Assembly (NCBI RefSeq): GCF_010977555.1
Contig: NZ_CP048815.1
Location: forward strand, 2,100,501 to 2,164,500
From: Caulobacter rhizosphaerae
GTDB taxonomy: Bacteria; Pseudomonadota; Alphaproteobacteria; Caulobacterales; Caulobacteraceae
Length of the DNA: 64,000 nucleotides
Direction of reading: 5' to 3'
In this document: positions 1-10,400 of the stretch, in pieces
How positions within the stretch are numbered: position 1 is the stretch's first letter
Layout: every line of letters starts with the position of its first letter
Made by a program: the position numbers and the translations under genes
Notes under the pieces: generated by a model
Told to the model about the DNA's origin: nothing
Seen by the model: only the letters and a program-made list of their open reading frames with translations
Databases searched by the model: none

Positions 1-1487
1 TGGCGGCGGGCCGGGACTATACGGGCACGGACATCTCGGCCGCGGCCCTGGGCGGGCTGCAGCGGTGGCTGGACGAGCAGCCGGCGCTGTCGCACGTGCG
101 GCTGCTGCGGCGCGAGGCCACCCAGTTCGAGGGCTGGGAGGCGGGGGCGTTCGACACGGTCGTGCTCAACTCGATCATCCAGTACTTCCCTGACGGGGAG
201 TACCTGCTGTCGGTGCTGTCCCAGGCGCTGGATCTGGTGGGGCCGCAAGGCCAGGTGTTCGTGGGCGACGTTCGCCAGCTGGACCTGATCAAGGCGTTCC
301 ACGCCTCGGTGCAGCTGGACAAGGCCCCGGCGGGGCTGAGCGTTGGGCGGCTCAAGGCGCGGGTGGCGCGGGCCATGGCCCAGGACAAGGAGCTGCTGGT
401 GGCTCCGGGCTTCTTCGAGGCCGCGCGCGAGCAGCTGGGGGTGGGCCAGGTGCGGGCCCTGCTCAAGCGGGGGCGGTACGTCAACGAGCTGACGGGCTAT
501 CGCTACGACGTGATCCTCAGCCGCCAGGAGCAGGCGCGCTACGCGGCCGTGGAGCTGGAAGGCGACGATCAGGCGCTGGAGCGGCTGGACGAGCAGCTGG
601 CGCAGCATCGTCCGGCGCGGGTGCGGGTGCGCGGGGTGGCCAACCATCGCCTGGCCCAGGACGCGGCGGCCGCGCGGCTGATGGAGACGATGGAGGAGAA
701 CGCCAGCGTGGCGCAGCTGCGCGAGGCGCTCAAGGCCCATCCGGCCCGAGGCCAGGACCCCGAGGCGTTCTGGGCGCTGGCCCAGGCGCGCGGTTACCAG
801 GCGCAGATCAGCTGGAGCGGCGGCGGGGAGGGGCGGTTCGACGTGGAGCTGGTCGACCCGGGCCAGGTCCAGACGCCGCTGGACCTTCCGGCCGAGCCGG
901 CCGGGGCGTGGAGCGAGCATGTCAACGACCCGCTGCTGGGCCAGCTGACCCAGCAGCTGGGGGCGCGGCTGCGCGAGGCGCTCAAGGCCAAGGTCCCCGA
1001 CTACATGACCCCCTCGGCGATCCTGGCCCTGGACCAGCTGCCGCTGACGGCCAACGGCAAGGTCGACCGCCAGGCGCTGCCCGCGCCCGAGGAGCGGCCC
1101 GAGCTGATCGGCGACTATGTCGTTCCCAGCACGCCCCTGGAGGAGGCGCTGGCGGCGATCTGGGCCGAGACCCTTCGGCTGGACCGGGTGGGGGCGCAGG
1201 ACAACTTCTTCGACCTGGGCGGCCACTCGCTGCTGGCCACCCAGGTGGTCTCGCGGGTGCGCGAGGCCCTGCAGGTGGAGCTGCCGGTGCGCGCCTTCTT
1301 CGAGGCCCCCACCGTGCGCCAGCTGGCCCAGAGGGTGGAGGTCGCCCAGAAGGAGCAGGCGAATTTGGCGACGGTTCAGCGTGAGACCATCGCCAAATCC
1401 CTTTCCGGCAAAGTCGCTCAGATGAGCGAGCAAGAACTTCGGGCTTTTCTCGAAATGCATGCACTCGGCGGGGAGCAACGCCTATGA
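1..1487 (+). CDS. Nonribosomal peptide synthetase, C-terminal part (5' end outside window)
   Basis: This is the tail of an NRPS whose start lies left of the window; the frame is open from base 3. It begins just after the SAM-binding loop of an N-methyltransferase domain, then has the closing A-domain motifs (PDYMTPSAI and NGKVDR, bases about 996-1070) and a carrier domain with the phosphopantetheine serine in DNFFDLGGHS (about 1200-1230). After the carrier domain a unique tail of about 40 residues replaces the usual linker and contains MSEQELRAFLEM, a likely C-terminal docking segment for the next synthetase. Bases 1-1359 appear identical to 4593-5951 in the downstream NRPS. The stop codon overlaps the next start as ATGA, so the two are translationally coupled. 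Function as an A-NMT-T module end is clear; the product is unknown. Confidence 0.95.
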   Translation, partial: AAGRDYTGTDISAAALGGLQRWLDEQPALSHVRLLRREATQFEGWEAGAFDTVVLNSIIQYFPDGEYLLSVLSQALDLVGPQGQVFVGDVRQLDLIKAFHASVQLDKAPAGLSVGRLKARVARAMAQDKELLVAPGFFEAAREQLGVGQVRALLKRGRYVNELTGYRYDVILSRQEQARYAAVELEGDDQALERLDEQLAQHRPARVRVRGVANHRLAQDAAAARLMETMEENASVAQLREALKAHPARGQDPEAFWALAQARGYQAQISWSGGGEGRFDVELVDPGQVQTPLDLPAEPAGAWSEHVNDPLLGQLTQQLGARLREALKAKVPDYMTPSAILALDQLPLTANGKVDRQALPAPEERPELIGDYVVPSTPLEEALAAIWAETLRLDRVGAQDNFFDLGGHSLLATQVVSRVREALQVELPVRAFFEAPTVRQLAQRVEVAQKEQANLATVQRETIAKSLSGKVAQMSEQELRAFLEMHALGGEQRL

Positions 1488-4400
1488 GCGACGCGGATCA
1501 AATCAGCTTCGAGGCGCTGCAGACCCAGGTTTTGGCCCTCCTTGTCGATCAGGAGGTTCAACGCCGGAAAAGGCTCGAGAAGATCACGCGCCAGGCGCGT
1601 CCGGAGCGTCTGCCGCTGTCGTTCGCCCAGGAGCGACTTTGGTTCCTCGAGCAGCTTGGGGTGGGCACGTCCTACACCATGCCCAACTTCCTGCGGCTGG
1701 AAGGCCCGCTGGACGTGGGGGCGCTGGAGGCCAGCCTTGGGGCGCTGGTGGCGCGCCACGAGCCGTTGCGCACGCGCTTTGCGGTGCGGGACGGCGAGCC
1801 GGTGCAGGTGATCGACCCGCCTGGGCCGTTCGAGCTGACGGTCAGGGACCTTGGCGGGCTGGAGGCGGACGCGCGCGAGGCCAAGGCCCAGGCGCTGCAG
1901 CAGGCCGAGATCGAGCGGCCGTTCGACCTGGAGCGGGGACCGCTGTTCCGGGCCGAGCTGCTGCGGCTTGGTCCGCAGGACCACGTGCTGCTGATGAGCA
2001 TGCACCACATCCTGTCGGACGGCTGGTCGCTGCTGGGGATCATCCCGCGCGAGCTTGGGGCGCTGTACGAGGCGTTCCTGGAGGGTCGGCCCTCGCCGCT
2101 GGCGCCGCTGGAGGTGCAGTACGCCGACTATGCGCTGTGGCAGCGTCAGTGGCTGCGCGACGAGGCGCTGGAGCGTCAGCTGGCCTATTGGCGCGAGCGC
2201 CTGGCGGGGGCTCCGCCGGTGCTGGAGCTGCCCACCGACCGGCCGCGGCCGCCGGTGGAGAGCTTCCGGGGGGCGGCCTTGCCGTTCACCCTGCCCGGGA
2301 CGCTGTCGGAGGGGGTGCGGGAGCTGGCGCGGCGTGAGGGGGTGACCCCGTTCATGGTGTTCCTGGCCGCCTTCCAGGTGCTGGTCAGCCGCTGGAGCGG
2401 CCAGACGGACGTGGTGGTGGGCTCGGCGATCGCCGGTCGCGACCGGCGCGAGCTGGAGCCGCTGGTGGGGTTCTTCGTCAACACCCTGGCCCTGCGCACG
2501 GACCTGTCGGGCGATCCCAGCTTCCGCACGCTGCTGGGCCGGGTCAAGGAGACCACCCTGGGGGCCTACGCCCACCAGGACCTGCCGTTCGAGAAGCTGG
2601 TGGCCGAGCTGGCCCCCGAACGGGATCTGGGACGCCATCCCCTGGTCCAGGTGGTCGTAGCCCTGCACAACGTGCCCGAGGAAGGCCTGCGTCTGGAGGG
2701 GCTCACGCTCAAGCGGGCGGGCGGCGAGCATGTCACCGCCAAGTTCGACCTGGCCCTGCATCTGTTCGAGAACGATGCGCTCTGGGGCTTCTTCGAGTAC
2801 GCCACCGACCTCTACGAGGCCTCGACGATCGAGCGGCTGCTGGAGGGGCTGACCTGCCTGCTGGAGGGGGCGCTGGGCGATCCGGACCAGGCGCTGTCGG
2901 CCCTGCCGGTGCTGGGGAGCGAGCAGGCCCGGCGCCTGGCGGTGGAGTGGAACGCCACGGCGTCGGACTATCCGCGCGATCGGCCTGTCCATGCGCTGTT
3001 CTCCGAGCAGGCGGGGCGCGCGCCCCAGGCCACGGCCCTGGCGCTGGGCGAGGCGACGATGAGCTACGGGGAGCTGGAGGCGCGGTCCAACCAGCTGGCC
3101 TGGCACCTGAAGGCCCGGGGCGTGGGTCCCGAGGTGGTGGTGGGGCTGTGCCTGGAGCGCTCGTTCGAGATGGTGGTGGGGCTGCTGGCCATCCTCAAGG
3201 CCGGCGGGGCCTACCTGCCGCTGGACCCCGACTATCCGGCCGAGCGGCTGCGGTTCATGCTCGACGACGCCGGGGCGATGGTGGTGGTCACCACCCAGGC
3301 CATCGCCGACGGGCTTCCAGCCTATGGCGTGCTGCCCGTGCTGCTGGACGAGGAGGCCCAGGCGATCGCGGCGCGGTCCGACCAGGCCCCGCCGCCGGCC
3401 GCGGGCCCGCTCAACCTGGCCTATGTGATCTACACCTCCGGCTCGACCGGATCGCCCAAGGGCGCGGCGGTGGCCCATCGCGCCATCGCGCGCCTGGTCT
3501 GCGACATCACCTACGCGGATCTGGAAGCCGATGATCGCGTCGGCCAGTTGGCGACCCTGTCGTTCGACGCGGCGACCTTTGAGATCTTCGCCCCGCTGCT
3601 CCGTGGCGCGGCCGTGGTGATCATCCCACGCAACGAAGCGCTCTCGCCGCGCGGTCTGGCCGAAGCGCTCAAGCGCGAGCGGGTGAGCGTGGCGTTCGTC
3701 ACGACCGCCTTGGCCAATCTGGTGGCGCGCAATACGCCGGACGGCTTTGCGGGTCTGCGATCGTTGATGTTCGGCGGCGAGGCTGTTGACCCCGACAGCG
3801 TGGCGCGCATCCTGGCCAACGGACCGCCGGCCCGGCTGACCCACGTGTACGGGCCCACCGAAGTCACCACCTTCTCCACCTATTACGACGTGGCCTCCGT
3901 GACCACGGCGACGGTTCCGATCGGTCGTCCGATCGCCAACACGCAGGTTTACGTGCTGGACGGGGAGCTTGGCCTGGCGCCGATTGGGGTTGCGGGCGAG
4001 CTCTACATCGCCGGCGATGGGCTGGCGCGGGGTTATCTGGGGCGGCCTGGCCTGACGGCCGAGCGGTTCGTGGCCAACCCGTATGGCCCGGCCGGCTCGC
4101 GGCTCTACCGGACCGGCGACCTGGTGCGCTGGCGCCAGGGCGGTGAGCTGGAGTTCCTGGGGCGGCTGGACCACCAGGTCAAGGTGCGGGGCCACCGCAT
4201 CGAGCTTGGCGAGGTGGAGGCGGTGCTGCTGGAGCAGCCCGGGGTGGCCCAGGCCGTGGCCGTGGTGCGCGAGGACGCGCCGGGGGACAAGCGGCTGGTG
4301 GCCTATGTGGTGGCCGAGGCCCAGGGGCTGAAGGCGGCCCACGCCCAGGCCTACGAGGAGGCGCGCGAGGAGAACGTCGAGCAGTGGGAGACGCTGTTCG

Positions 4401-7400
4401 ACGACGCCTACGGGGCCAGCGAGACGGCGGCCGCGCCCAGCTTCCGGGGCTGGAACAGCAGCTATACCGGGGCGGCGATCCCGTTGGAGCAGATGCGCGA
4501 GTGGCGCGACCAGACCCTGGAGCGGATCCAGGACCTGGAGCCTGGGGCGATCCTGGAGATCGGCTGCGGGGTGGGGCTTTTGCTGGAGCACCTGGCGGCG
4601 GGCCGGGACTATACGGGCACGGACATCTCGGCCGCGGCCCTGGGCGGGCTGCAGCGGTGGCTGGACGAGCAGCCGGCGCTGTCGCACGTGCGGCTGCTGC
4701 GGCGCGAGGCCACCCAGTTCGAGGGCTGGGAGGCGGGGGCGTTCGACACGGTCGTGCTCAACTCGATCATCCAGTACTTCCCTGACGGGGAGTACCTGCT
4801 GTCGGTGCTGTCCCAGGCGCTGGATCTGGTGGGGCCGCAAGGCCAGGTGTTCGTGGGCGACGTTCGCCAGCTGGACCTGATCAAGGCGTTCCACGCCTCG
4901 GTGCAGCTGGACAAGGCCCCGGCGGGGCTGAGCGTTGGGCGGCTCAAGGCGCGGGTGGCGCGGGCCATGGCCCAGGACAAGGAGCTGCTGGTGGCTCCGG
5001 GCTTCTTCGAGGCCGCGCGCGAGCAGCTGGGGGTGGGCCAGGTGCGGGCCCTGCTCAAGCGGGGGCGGTACGTCAACGAGCTGACGGGCTATCGCTACGA
5101 CGTGATCCTCAGCCGCCAGGAGCAGGCGCGCTACGCGGCCGTGGAGCTGGAAGGCGACGATCAGGCGCTGGAGCGGCTGGACGAGCAGCTGGCGCAGCAT
5201 CGTCCGGCGCGGGTGCGGGTGCGCGGGGTGGCCAACCATCGCCTGGCCCAGGACGCGGCGGCCGCGCGGCTGATGGAGACGATGGAGGAGAACGCCAGCG
5301 TGGCGCAGCTGCGCGAGGCGCTCAAGGCCCATCCGGCCCGAGGCCAGGACCCCGAGGCGTTCTGGGCGCTGGCCCAGGCGCGCGGTTACCAGGCGCAGAT
5401 CAGCTGGAGCGGCGGCGGGGAGGGGCGGTTCGACGTGGAGCTGGTCGACCCGGGCCAGGTCCAGACGCCGCTGGACCTTCCGGCCGAGCCGGCCGGGGCG
5501 TGGAGCGAGCATGTCAACGACCCGCTGCTGGGCCAGCTGACCCAGCAGCTGGGGGCGCGGCTGCGCGAGGCGCTCAAGGCCAAGGTCCCCGACTACATGA
5601 CCCCCTCGGCGATCCTGGCCCTGGACCAGCTGCCGCTGACGGCCAACGGCAAGGTCGACCGCCAGGCGCTGCCCGCGCCCGAGGAGCGGCCCGAGCTGAT
5701 CGGCGACTATGTCGTTCCCAGCACGCCCCTGGAGGAGGCGCTGGCGGCGATCTGGGCCGAGACCCTTCGGCTGGACCGGGTGGGGGCGCAGGACAACTTC
5801 TTCGACCTGGGCGGCCACTCGCTGCTGGCCACCCAGGTGGTCTCGCGGGTGCGCGAGGCCCTGCAGGTGGAGCTGCCGGTGCGCGCCTTCTTCGAGGCCC
5901 CCACCGTGCGCCAGCTGGCCCAGAGGGTGGAGGTCGCCCAGAAGGAGCAGGAGGGCCTGAGCCGTCCGCCGCTGACGCGCCAGGCGCGTCCGGAGCGTCT
6001 GCCGCTGTCGTTCGCCCAGGAGCGACTTTGGTTCCTCGAGCAGCTTGGGGTGGGCACGTCCTACACCATGCCCAACTTCCTGCGGCTGGAAGGCCCGCTG
6101 GACGTGGGGGCGCTGGAGGCCAGCCTTGGGGCGCTGGTGGCGCGCCACGAGCCGTTGCGCACGCGCTTTGCGGTGCGGGACGGCGAGCCGGTGCAGGTGA
6201 TCGACCCGCCTGGGCCGTTCGAGCTGACGGTCAGGGACCTTGGCGGGCTGGAGGCGGACGCGCGCGAGGCCAAGGCCCAGGCGCTGCAGCAGGCCGAGAT
6301 CGAGCGGCCGTTCGACCTGGAGCGGGGACCGCTGTTCCGGGCCGAGCTGCTGCGGCTTGGTCCGCAGGACCACGTGCTGCTGATGAGCATGCACCACATC
6401 CTGTCGGACGGCTGGTCGCTGCTGGGGATCATCCCGCGCGAGCTTGGGGCGCTGTACGAGGCGTTCCTGGAGGGTCGGCCCTCGCCGCTGGCGCCGCTGG
6501 AGGTGCAGTACGCCGACTATGCGCTGTGGCAGCGTCAGTGGCTGCGCGACGAGGCGCTGGAGCGTCAGCTGGCCTATTGGCGCGAGCGCCTGGCGGGGGC
6601 TCCGCCGGTGCTGGAGCTGCCCACCGACCGGCCGCGGCCGCCGGTGGAGAGCTTCCGGGGGGCGGCCTTGCCGTTCACCCTGCCCGGGACGCTGTCGGAG
6701 GGGGTGCGGGAGCTGGCGCGGCGTGAGGGGGTGACCCCGTTCATGGTGTTCCTGGCCGCCTTCCAGGTGCTGGTCAGCCGCTGGAGCGGCCAGACGGACG
6801 TGGTGGTGGGCTCGGCGATCGCCGGTCGCGACCGGCGCGAGCTGGAGCCGCTGGTGGGGTTCTTCGTCAACACCCTGGCCCTGCGCACGGACCTGTCGGG
6901 CGATCCCAGCTTCCGCACGCTGCTGGGCCGGGTCAAGGAGACCACCCTGGGGGCCTACGCCCACCAGGACCTGCCGTTCGAGAAGCTGGTGGCCGAGCTG
7001 GCCCCCGAACGGGATCTGGGACGTCATCCGATCTTCCAGACGATGGTGACGTTCAACAACGTCCCGCACGAGGATCTGGAGCTTCGCGATCTCAGCTGGA
7101 ACCAGGTGGGCGGGCGGATCACGACGGCCAAGTTCGATCTGGAGCTGCACCTGTTCGAGGGGCTGGGGATCGACGGCTTCTTCGAGTACGCCACCGACCT
7201 CTACGAGGCCTCGACGATCGAGCGGCTGCTGGAGGGGCTGACCTGCCTGCTGGAGGGGGCGCTGGGCGATCCGGACCAGGCGCTGTCGGCCCTGCCGGTG
7301 CTGGGGAGCGAGCAGGCCCGGCGCCTGGCGGTGGAGTGGAACGCCACGGCGTCGGACTATCCGCGCGATCGGCCCGTCCATGCGCTGTTCTCCGAGCAGG

Positions 7401-10400
7401 CGGGGCGCGCGCCCCAGGCCACGGCCCTGGCGCTGGGCGAGGCGACGATGAGCTACGGGGAGCTGGAGGCGCGGTCCAACCAGCTGGCCTGGCACCTGAA
7501 GGCCCGGGGCGTGGGTCCCGAGGTGGTGGTGGGGCTGTGCCTGGAGCGCTCGTTCGAGATGGTGGTGGGGCTGCTGGCCATCCTCAAGGCTGGCGGGGCC
7601 TACCTGCCGCTGGACCCCGACTATCCGGCCGAGCGGCTGGCGTTCATGCTGGCGGACGCCGGGGCGGCCCTGACCCTGAGCGCGGGCCCGCTATGGTCGG
7701 GGCTGGGGCTGGAAGGCCCGGCGGTGCTGCTGGACGAGGAGGCCCAGGCGATCGCGGCGCGGCCCGACCAGGCCCCGCCGCCGGCCGCGGGCCCGCTCAA
7801 CCTGGCCTATGTGATCTACACCTCCGGCTCGACCGGATCGCCCAAGGGCGTGGGGATGACCCACGGGGCGATCGTCAACCTGCTCACCGCCCCGGCCATG
7901 GCCTATCCCGCCTCGGTGGGGCCGGTTCTGCAACTGACCCCGCTGCACTTCGACGTCTCGGTGCAGGAGATCTTCCTGGCCCTGACCCGCGGGGCGCGCC
8001 TGGTGCTGGTCGACGCGGCCATCCGCCAGGATCCCGAACGGCTGGTGGAGTGCCTGGACCGCTGGGGGGTGCGTCACCTGTTCTGCCCGCAGGTCCTGCT
8101 TGAGCAACTGGCCCTGGCCTGGCGGCGCTCGCGTCCCGACCTGGCGCTGAGCGAGGTCTACCAGGCCGGCGAGGCGCTGGTGGCCAACGCCGCCATCCTG
8201 GAGATGATCGCCGCCAGCCAGGCGCGGCTGATCAACCATTATGGACCCGCCGAAAGCCACGTGGTGTCGGCCTTCGTGCTGCCGTCGGACGGGGTCGAGC
8301 GCCATGCGCCGATCGGCCGTCCGATCGCCAACGTCCAGCTCTATGTGCTGGACGGGGAGCTTGGCCTGGCGCCGATTGGGGTTGCGGGCGAGCTCTACAT
8401 CGCCGGCGATGGGCTGGCGCGGGGTTATCTGGGGCGGCCTGGCCTGACGGCCGAGCGGTTCGTGGCCAACCCGTACGGCCCGGCCGGCTCGCGGCTCTAC
8501 CGGACCGGCGACCTGGTGCGCTGGCGCCAGGGCGGTGAGCTGGAGTTCCTGGGGCGGCTGGACCACCAGGTCAAGGTGCGGGGCCACCGCATCGAGCTTG
8601 GCGAGGTGGAGGCGGTGCTGCTGGAGCAGCCCGGGGTGGCCCAGGCCGTGGCCGTGGTGCGCGAGGACGCGCCGGGGGACAGGCGGCTGACAGCCTATGT
8701 GGTGGGCCGCGACCTGGACGCGGGCGACCTGCGCGCCCGGGTCCGGGCCCGCAGTCCCGGCTACATGGTGCCCTCGGCGATCGTGGTGCTGGACCAGCTG
8801 CCGCTGACGGCCAGCGGCAAGGTCGACCGCCAGGCGCTGCCCGCGCCCGAGGAGCGGCCCGAGCTGATCGGCGACTATGTCGTTCCCAGCACGCCCCTGG
8901 AGGAGGCGCTGGCGGCGATCTGGGCCGAGACCCTTCGGCTGGACCGGGTGGGGGCGCAGGACAACTTCTTCGACCTGGGCGGCCACTCGCTGCTGGCCAC
9001 CCAGGTGGTCTCGCGGGTGCGCGAGGCCCTGCAGGTGGAGCTGCCGGTGCGCGCCTTCTTCGAGGCCCCCACCGTGCGCCAGCTGGCCCAGAGGGTGGAG
9101 GTCGCCCAGAAGGAGCAGGAGGGCCTGAGCCGTCCGCCGCTGACGCGCCAGGCGCGTCCGGAGCGTCTGCCGCTGTCGTTCGCCCAGGAGCGACTTTGGT
9201 TCCTCGAGCAGCTTGGGGTGGGCACGTCCTACACCATGCCCAACTTCCTGCGGCTGGAAGGCCCGCTGGACGTGGGGGCGCTGGAGGCCAGCCTTGGGGC
9301 GCTGGTGGCGCGCCACGAGCCGTTGCGCACGCGCTTTGCGGTGCGGGACGGCGAGCCGGTGCAGGTGATCGACCCGCCTGGGCCGTTCGAGCTGACGGTC
9401 AGGGACCTTGGCGGGCTGGAGGCGGACGCGCGCGAGGCCAAGGCCCAGGCGCTGCAGCAGGCCGAGATCGAGCGGCCGTTCGACCTGGAGCGGGGACCGC
9501 TGTTCCGGGCCGAGCTGCTGCGGCTTGGTCCGCAGGACCACGTGCTGCTGATGAGCATGCACCACATCCTGTCGGACGGCTGGTCGCTGCTGGGGATCAT
9601 CCCGCGCGAGCTTGGGGCGCTGTACGAGGCGTTCCTGGAGGGTCGGCCCTCGCCGCTGGCGCCGCTGGAGGTGCAGTACGCCGACTATGCGCTGTGGCAG
9701 CGTCAGTGGCTGCGCGACGAGGCGCTGGAGCGTCAGCTGGCCTATTGGCGCGAGCGCCTGGCGGGGGCTCCGCCGGTGCTGGAGCTGCCCACCGACCGGC
9801 CGCGGCCGCCGGTGGAGAGCTTCCGGGGGGCGGCCTTGCCGTTCACCCTGCCCGGGACGCTGTCGGAGGGGGTGCGGGAGCTGGCGCGGCGTGAGGGGGT
9901 GACCCCGTTCATGGTGTTCCTGGCCGCCTTCCAGGTGCTGGTCAGCCGCTGGAGCGGCCAGACGGACGTGGTGGTGGGCTCGGCGATCGCCGGTCGCGAC
10001 CGGCGCGAGCTGGAGCCGCTGGTGGGGTTCTTCGTCAACACCCTGGCCCTGCGCACGGACCTGTCGGGCGATCCCAGCTTCCGCACGCTGCTGGGCCGGG
10101 TCAAGGAGACCACCCTGGGGGCCTACGCCCACCAGGACCTGCCGTTCGAGAAGCTGGTGGCCGAGCTGGCCCCCGAACGGGATCTGGGACGCCACCCGAT
10201 CGTGCAGGTGATGATCGGCATGCACAACGTGCCGCAGGATCAGCTGGAGCTGGCGGGCCTGACCCTCAAGCCGGCCGGCGGGCGGATCACGACGGCCAAG
10301 TTCGATCTGGAGCTGCACCTGTTCGAGGGGCTGGGGATCGACGGCTTCTTCGAGTACGCCACCGACCTCTACGAGGCCTCGACGATCGAGCGGCTGCTGG

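Noticed and set aside
1418..7495. 2025-codon antisense open frame (and a 2354-codon one at 10859-17923)
   Set aside because: They mirror the NRPS repeats on the opposite strand, are rich in Arg, Gln, His and Gly and have no domain character; GC-rich codon bias keeps the antisense frame open.
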